In this document: in pieces, positions 60,401 to 64,000 of the stretch | Numbering within the stretch: position 1 is the stretch's first letter | Layout of the letters: each line of letters opens with the position of its first letter | Assembly: GCA_964019055.1 (NCBI GenBank) | Contig: OZ025215.1 | Location: 2,071,001-2,135,000, forward strand | DNA from: Anthopleura xanthogrammica | Taxonomy: Eukaryota > Cnidaria > Anthozoa > Actiniaria > Actiniidae | Length of the DNA stretch: 64,000 nucleotides | Direction: 5' to 3' | Program-made: the position numbers and the translations under genes | The notes under the pieces: model-generated | The model's database searches: none | The model's input: the letters and a program-made list of their open reading frames with translations, nothing else | Told to the model about the DNA's origin: nothing

Positions 60401-60922
60401 TATTTATATAGGATTAGCAAAACAAAGATCAGGAATAAGAAATAGATTATTAAATTTATTCCAAAACCAGTATTAAAACAGTTAGCCAGTTCGTCTTCCC
60501 CTAGAATGACTTCCAAAACTGAAATTACATTCGCCCTTGATAAAAGGATTGTCAGATAAGAGACTTTTATTTGAAAATATCACACCAAAAACAAATTAGC
60601 TTTGCAAATTGATCTCTTTGGGCATATGTTTCTCGTTATTCGCTAATTTAGTCTTTCGTGGATTGATACTCACTATGAGATATATGAATCCGAACGGACA
60701 TATCATCAGGGAGTGAGTTAATCAAAAATCTAAGTTGAAATATGACATTTTCATAAGTACATAATGAGCCAATCATCAAGTCTTATGAAAACAGAGTGGC
60801 CAAGTTAGTACTCATTTAATGTAGAGTTACATAGACTTACCGATCACATCGTGGACTAAAAGAACAATTATAAAAAACAGGTAGGTCATTGGTATCCTGA
60901 AAAGATTACCATGAATCTCCAT
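53645..60922 (-). CDS. Gene D: discoidin(4)-Ig receptor gene truncated after the Ig domain
   Basis: Eleven exons: 60841-60922, 58686-59005, 58414-58555, 58019-58335, 57697-57847, 56675-56988, 56278-56419, 55330-55637, 54823-54964, 54216-54450, 53645-53754. Every exon has the same length as its gene B counterpart; no stop or frameshift was found; the sum is 2263 nt (754 codons plus 1 nt). A downstream exon is required but no FN3, transmembrane or tail exon exists before the gene B start. If the last intron is retained, the frame stays open for about 57 codons to a stop at 53472. Either a recently truncated pseudogene or a gene for a secreted discoidin-Ig protein. Intact splice sites favour recent truncation or continued use. 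Confidence 0.7.
53912..54101. mobile_element. MITE in the gene D Ig intron
   Basis: Left GTTCTCGTAGGAGTGGGAAA and right TTTCCAATTCATACGAAAAC ends pair; ACGGTA motifs repeat inside. Related ends at 25918 and 27560 in gene A. Confidence 0.6.
54544..54717. mobile_element. Near-perfect hairpin MITE inside the gene D 62-bp array
   Basis: Arms of about 80 nt, from ATGCTCCTTTCCGTAGTC to its mirror GACTACGGAAAGGAGCAT, around a short centre AAAAATGTATAAAAAATA. Very few arm mismatches, so it is young. It splits the remnants of the 62-bp array. Confidence 0.85.
54718..54822 (-). repeat. Short 62-bp donor array (gene D)
   Basis: Two extra, diverged copies of the discoidin-4b exon end plus donor follow the true donor (exon starts at 54823). 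Compare about 25 copies in gene A and 13 in gene B. Confidence 0.8.
54823..55637 (-). CDS. Gene D discoidin domain 4
   Basis: Exons 55330-55637 (ACSFPAGVEFPTIIQNNQ, YIQINLTQVMTVTGIATQGD) and 54823-54964 (IFEGNSDKASVRVQWLSHP, TWNTAICMRIELYGCEY). Both canonical Cys are present. The intron at 55125-55215 has a hairpin beginning GATAGTACGCGCGC. Confidence 0.85.
55781..56231. repeat. Pure TGCTG pentanucleotide microsatellite (~90 units)
   Basis: About 450 bp of uninterrupted TGCTG. All frames on both strands are open, so long apparent reading frames here are artefacts. It lies in the intron between discoidin domains 3 and 4 of gene D. Its true length may differ from the assembly. Confidence 0.95.
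56278..56988 (-). CDS. Gene D discoidin domain 3
   Basis: Exons 56675-56988 (GCTTMFVGLSYSNIIPDHRF, LQIDLGSVVFLCAVATQG) and 56278-56419 (IFRGNANRNGIKTNSLRHP, KFVRFFP, MRVEVYGISS). Near-identical to gene B over long stretches. Confidence 0.85.
56989..57696. other. Intron of gene D without recognised elements
   Basis: AT-rich, with T runs near 57301 and no gene or repeat that I can identify. Confidence 0.4.
57697..58335 (-). CDS. Gene D discoidin domain 2
   Basis: Exons 58019-58335 (GLSCSNLPVGIGSGKIPDSD, YLQINLGSPYIICGIATQGD) and 57697-57847 (SFAGNFEPNSAVKNLLYDG, MRTELYGIKLDG). Same exon lengths as in A and B. Confidence 0.85.
58414..59005 (-). CDS. Gene D discoidin domain 1
   Basis: Exons 58686-59005 (GCQDSPVGIADSNIVADNRF, YLQIDLGQVYAICAVATQG) and 58414-58555 (LFPGNTDSNTIVKNVLKYP, RYIRFMP, RVEAYGVRR). 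One decayed extra copy of the 70-bp acceptor unit lies at about 58560-58615. Confidence 0.85.
59060..60352. mobile_element. Second foldback-type element with repeat-bearing arms
   Basis: Left end AGCGGAAGCTGAAACAGCGG is mirrored by CCGCTGTTTCAGTTTCCG at about 60317. Left arm has two copies, right arm (59920-60295) about seven copies, of a 55-bp unit containing ATTCTTGTACAAAAATTGGA. The centre (59380-59880) includes a short CATTC run (59680-59706). No protein recognised. It lies in intron 1 of gene D. Confidence 0.7.
60841..60922 (-). CDS. Gene D exon 1: signal peptide
   Basis: 82 nt. MEIHGNLFRIPMTYL then FFIIVLLVHDVI. Same length as gene B exon 1. Donor GTAAGT. Confidence 0.85.
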
Positions 60923-61030
60923 CCTGTATTCTTTTGCCATTACACAAGCAAGCCACCTTGATCAAAAGCGAAAAATTTTAATGATACGGAAGTTAATGTT
61001 GAGTCTTAAGCTCTAACAGCACTGACCACT

Positions 61031-61038
61031 GTGCGTCA
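61031..61038 (-). promoter_or_regulatory. TGACGCAC element upstream of gene D
   Basis: 109 nt upstream of the start codon; divergent member of the TGACG series before Z, A and B. Confidence 0.3.
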
Positions 61039-61084
61039 CTGAGTTTCCATTGGACTGATATAATAATAATATTAATGATAATAG

Positions 61085-62185
61085 TAATAATAGTAATTCT
61101 TTATTAGATTCTCCCTACGGGGCTTTTCAGATACTAATTATATGTATTTATATGTTTTGATTTTTTAGGCCTAAAAATCTCTAATATATATTTAATAATA
61201 TCTAATAGCGCTCAAAACATATCTTTCATCTTCTTTATGGATAAAAGAAAAATATTATTTTGTGAGATATGCACCAATGGGTAAGGAACTTTTAATTTGT
61301 TCATGTTTTTGCATCTCATTAGGTATATGTATACATAGTCAGGTCTGTTAGCGAAAAGATCGTGCACTTTTGAGTACAAGCACCAAACCAAAAAATAGTG
61401 GTCGGGGGAGGCACGCCACACCTTCTACTATATGGATAAACTTTATCAAAATTTATGTGTAACGAAAAGAATTCCTTCAAGTTTTAGCGCTAACATGGAA
61501 GAGTTGTTTAAAAAAATCAGAATGGCGTTTACAGTTTTTTGAGATATCTTTTTGTTGCAGAGATATCAACAGTTTTCCAAATATGCAAATTAGCGAATGA
61601 TGACGTATTCAGTCATAAAATGATGTATATATATATTGGTAGAAATAAGACTGAAATGATCCACTCTATGACCATAGGGGATAATTCTTACAGCCATTTC
61701 TTTAACAATTCTAATTAGAAAGAGGTATTTTGTAATTTTATTTAGAATAGCTGTCTTGGCACAGTTTTCTTTCAATTGTATATACTTAACGCTTTGCTAA
61801 TGTGTCTGTTTTGAAAAATACATTAATCATGTGAAGTTTTAGTCATTTTGTCTTATTTTTACAGAGAAATTCTTTATTATATGTTTTGTAAACTGACTCT
61901 GTCCAGCCAATGGAAAATCGTCCGAATTTCTAAGGTTCTAACTACAGCTATTTAGATTAAGGATATCCGATATGTAACCAGGATATAAACTACTCTTAAC
62001 TTTGTACATAATTATCGCTGTCTCCTGCAGCCTTCGGTTTGATAATGTAGAAAGTTTAGCCCCAGCAAAAAGCGCTTTGTATGTGCTATTCTTATCACAT
62101 GTACAGTAGATTGCTCTTAGTGCTCTCTCTTGTAAACGCTCAACCTTTCTACTATCAGAAGCTCTGTTCCGTAGGATATATTCAC
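61085..62185 (-). mobile_element. Non-LTR retrotransposon 3' fragment
   Basis: The minus-strand frame near 61960-62160 reads VERLQERALRAIYC, YKALFAGAKLSTLSNRRLQE, KSSLYPGYISDIL, the familiar thumb/C-terminal part of a LINE reverse transcriptase. Downstream it is broken by stops. The 3' end is CCCCGTAGGGAGAATCTAAT followed by AATAATAAT-type repeats at about 61055-61100, typical of LINE 3' tails. Dead copy; clade uncertain (CR1/Jockey-like). Confidence 0.75.
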
Positions 62186-63085
62186 TGCCAACATATCATC
62201 TGGTGTTTCAAGTAAATTGTCGAAGTTTAATATGAAAATGTCTTTTCCTTTTTTTTTTTCGTCTATGGGGCATACACGTTGTGTATTTGTAGGGATTAGG
62301 TGTTCCCATACTGGTCACCCTTTGTCGCATAGAATCATGGTGCTAAACTCCTGGGGATCTATACCTCTCTGCCTTTGTTGCCTTCTACAGCCCAAAGAGG
62401 TCTCTCTTTCCAGCATGCGAGCATGCGCAATACCGCAACTTGAAGAAAGAGTCGTGTACATAAAAATATTTATTCCTTAACTCGTTTTACTAAGGAACCC
62501 CTTGATATAATGTTCAACTTAGTCGATAGGAAAACTATTTTTAAACAGCTTGGATGCACAACCAATATACACTAAATTATACCATAAGATGGCATTGAAA
62601 TTAAAATCATCCCTTACAGTGCCTAATAAAGTACCTTGAAGTTTTATCGATACCTTGACAACAATCTCTGGTCTAATCCAAATCAAAGCTCGGGTAACTC
62701 ATCGAGTTCGAAATAATAACAGCGTAATAAAGCCAGCTCAAATTAATCAATTAGTTACATAGAGATTATCTACCGGCAAGAAGGTCCGGATAGGGAAAAA
62801 CTGTGCCCGAGGCCTTGAATATACGGACAGAGGCCATTACGCTAAGATCCCTTTTAAGGTTTAGGTAAATAACTTATTTTTCCCAATAACTCTTCAACTA
62901 GTTTCGCAATGTTGTTGTTGTCGTTGTTTAGCAATCTGTTATCCCGTGTGCGCGTGCGGATGAATTCAGGATGTCGGGTAGACTTTCGCAAAGTCCGCCG
63001 CTACAATTTCTAGGATACCGGAACCGAATATATATTGATGTTATTATTGTGTTTGGGGTTGTTTTTATGTATATATACCTATAGT
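62186..63085. other. Intergenic region between genes D and C
   Basis: 62186-62460 resembles nothing I recognise. 62462-62800 matches the A-B intergenic block (about 33100-33430), so it is the ancestral upstream region of these genes. 62800-63085 is presumably the gene C 3' flank. Confidence 0.5.
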
Positions 63086-63785
63086 TTATACATCATAATC
63101 TCCTTCCAAGTTTCCTTGGAAGTTGGCATAATTATGAAGACTTTGGTAATCCGGTTTGACCTGGTTTTCCTGTAACATGGACTGATATGTGAGTGACTCT
63201 TCCAAAGATGATGCAGAACTTTCTTGAGGTTTCCCTGCTGGCGCTTGCTCTGTTGGCTGAGCAGTGTCATAAATCCCGCTTTGTTCGGGTTTAGGTTTGG
63301 GCTTTGGTTTGAGCTTAGGTTTTGGCTTGGCCCTGGCGCTGGAGTCGACTGTTTCATATACACCAGCATTTATAGCATCATATCTTTCATCATATGGAGC
63401 AGCATGATGGGAAGTAACCCCAGTTTGCACCTGTGAGGGATTTACTGCGACACACGAATCAATCCCCTCGTAGGTATTACATACACTTTCCCGGGAAGGC
63501 AATGGTGCCATAGGAACTCCTGATTCTTCAGAGTTTATTGGAATTGTGTTCTGTAATCATTGTAATAAAGCAAAAATAAGAATTACCAATGATTATTAAT
63601 ATATCTAAATAAATTTAATCCCAAAAAAGTTATGAATGACCGAAAGCCCATATATGCAATGCCTTTTCCTTTGACGTAAAAATATTCGTACCAAATCCAA
63701 AGTAATTATACATATATAAATTTGCAGATAAAATACTAAGTCACTAACCGAATAAGTCACTTGACTGAAAGCTCTCGTTGGTTTT
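63086..63785 (-). CDS. Gene C: 3' end of a receptor gene (partial)
   Basis: Last two coding exons. 63749-63785 encodes RKPTRAFSQVTYS; 63086-63550 (155 codons with stop) encodes the tail. Motifs in order: NTYEGI, ERYDAI, GVYETV, GIYDTA, LTYQSM, PDYQSL, HNYANF. The Lys-Pro spacer is long (KPKPKLKPKPKPKP). Closest to gene B. The remaining exons lie right of the window. Confidence 0.8.
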
Positions 63786-64000
63786 CTTTGAGAAAGTAAA
63801 AACAATTAAGCAGTAACAAAATTGTCAATTGTTAATATCATGCAGATGTGATTCAGTGAATTGCCCTATTTCACTATGACGTGACACCAAGGATCATGGT
63901 CGCAAGAGGGAGTAAAATATGATAGAGTGGAAATTGAGAGCAGCTAAATATTACACTAAATATCCTAAACGAAATAAAATTTATTCTTGTCCATGTAAAC
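63786..64000. other. Intron of gene C
   Basis: Sequence upstream (in gene sense) of the 37-nt exon. No feature seen; the corresponding 25-nt exon should lie beyond the right edge. Confidence 0.5.

Noticed and set aside
62217..62480. 87-codon plus-strand frame
   Set aside because: No recognised features; it sits between a LINE fragment and conserved intergenic sequence and is probably chance.

Overview
This is a eukaryotic, AT-rich, repeat-laden window. It looks like an invertebrate animal, most likely an anthozoan cnidarian such as a stony coral or sea anemone. That assignment is an inference from gene style: GT-AG introns, phase-1 extracellular modules, discoidin/Ig/FN3 receptors, and tRNA-derived SINEs, small inverted-repeat elements and non-LTR retrotransposon remnants of a cnidarian kind. 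It was not tested by a database search.

All recognisable host coding sequence is on the minus strand. It forms a head-to-tail cluster of five related type-I receptor genes, here called Z, A, B, D and C from left to right. Gene Z (5' end only, 555-3343) runs off the left edge. Gene A (6907-32474) is complete: 26 coding exons whose phases all match, sum 5067 nt, 1688 residues. Gene B (34242-47863) is complete: 20 coding exons, 3783 nt, 1260 residues. Gene D (53645-60922) has 11 in-frame exons from signal peptide to Ig domain, but no FN3, membrane or cytoplasmic exons. Gene C (63086-63785) shows only its last two exons and runs off the right edge.

The shared architecture is signal peptide, four F5/8 type C (discoidin) domains, one Ig domain, three (B) or six (A) FN3 domains, one transmembrane helix, and a tail of about 145-155 residues with six or seven tyrosine motifs of YxxI/V/L and YxN type around a Lys-Pro spacer. 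A also has a membrane-proximal domain resembling that of receptor tyrosine phosphatases, but no phosphatase domain. The likely reading is a family of cell-surface ligand or self/non-self receptors that signal by docking SH2 proteins.

The cluster has been reshaped by segmental duplication: about 491-5163 is a paralogous copy of about 28713-34310, and it carries the last codons of a dead tail exon at its end. Three different exon-intron junctions have been tandemly amplified into minisatellites. These are a 70-bp acceptor unit in Z and A, a 62-bp donor unit in A, B and D, and a 79-80-bp donor unit in B. The 62-bp array in A includes a perfect-looking 496-bp higher-order duplication.

Introns and intergenic stretches hold many hairpin or inverted-repeat elements, two foldback-type elements whose arms contain tandem repeats (8322-10430 and 59060-60352), tRNA-derived SINEs, two non-LTR remnants (about 5660-6655 and 61085-62185) and pure microsatellites, including about 90 copies of TGCTG at 55781-56231. 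No tRNA, rRNA, CRISPR or plus-strand protein-coding gene could be supported.
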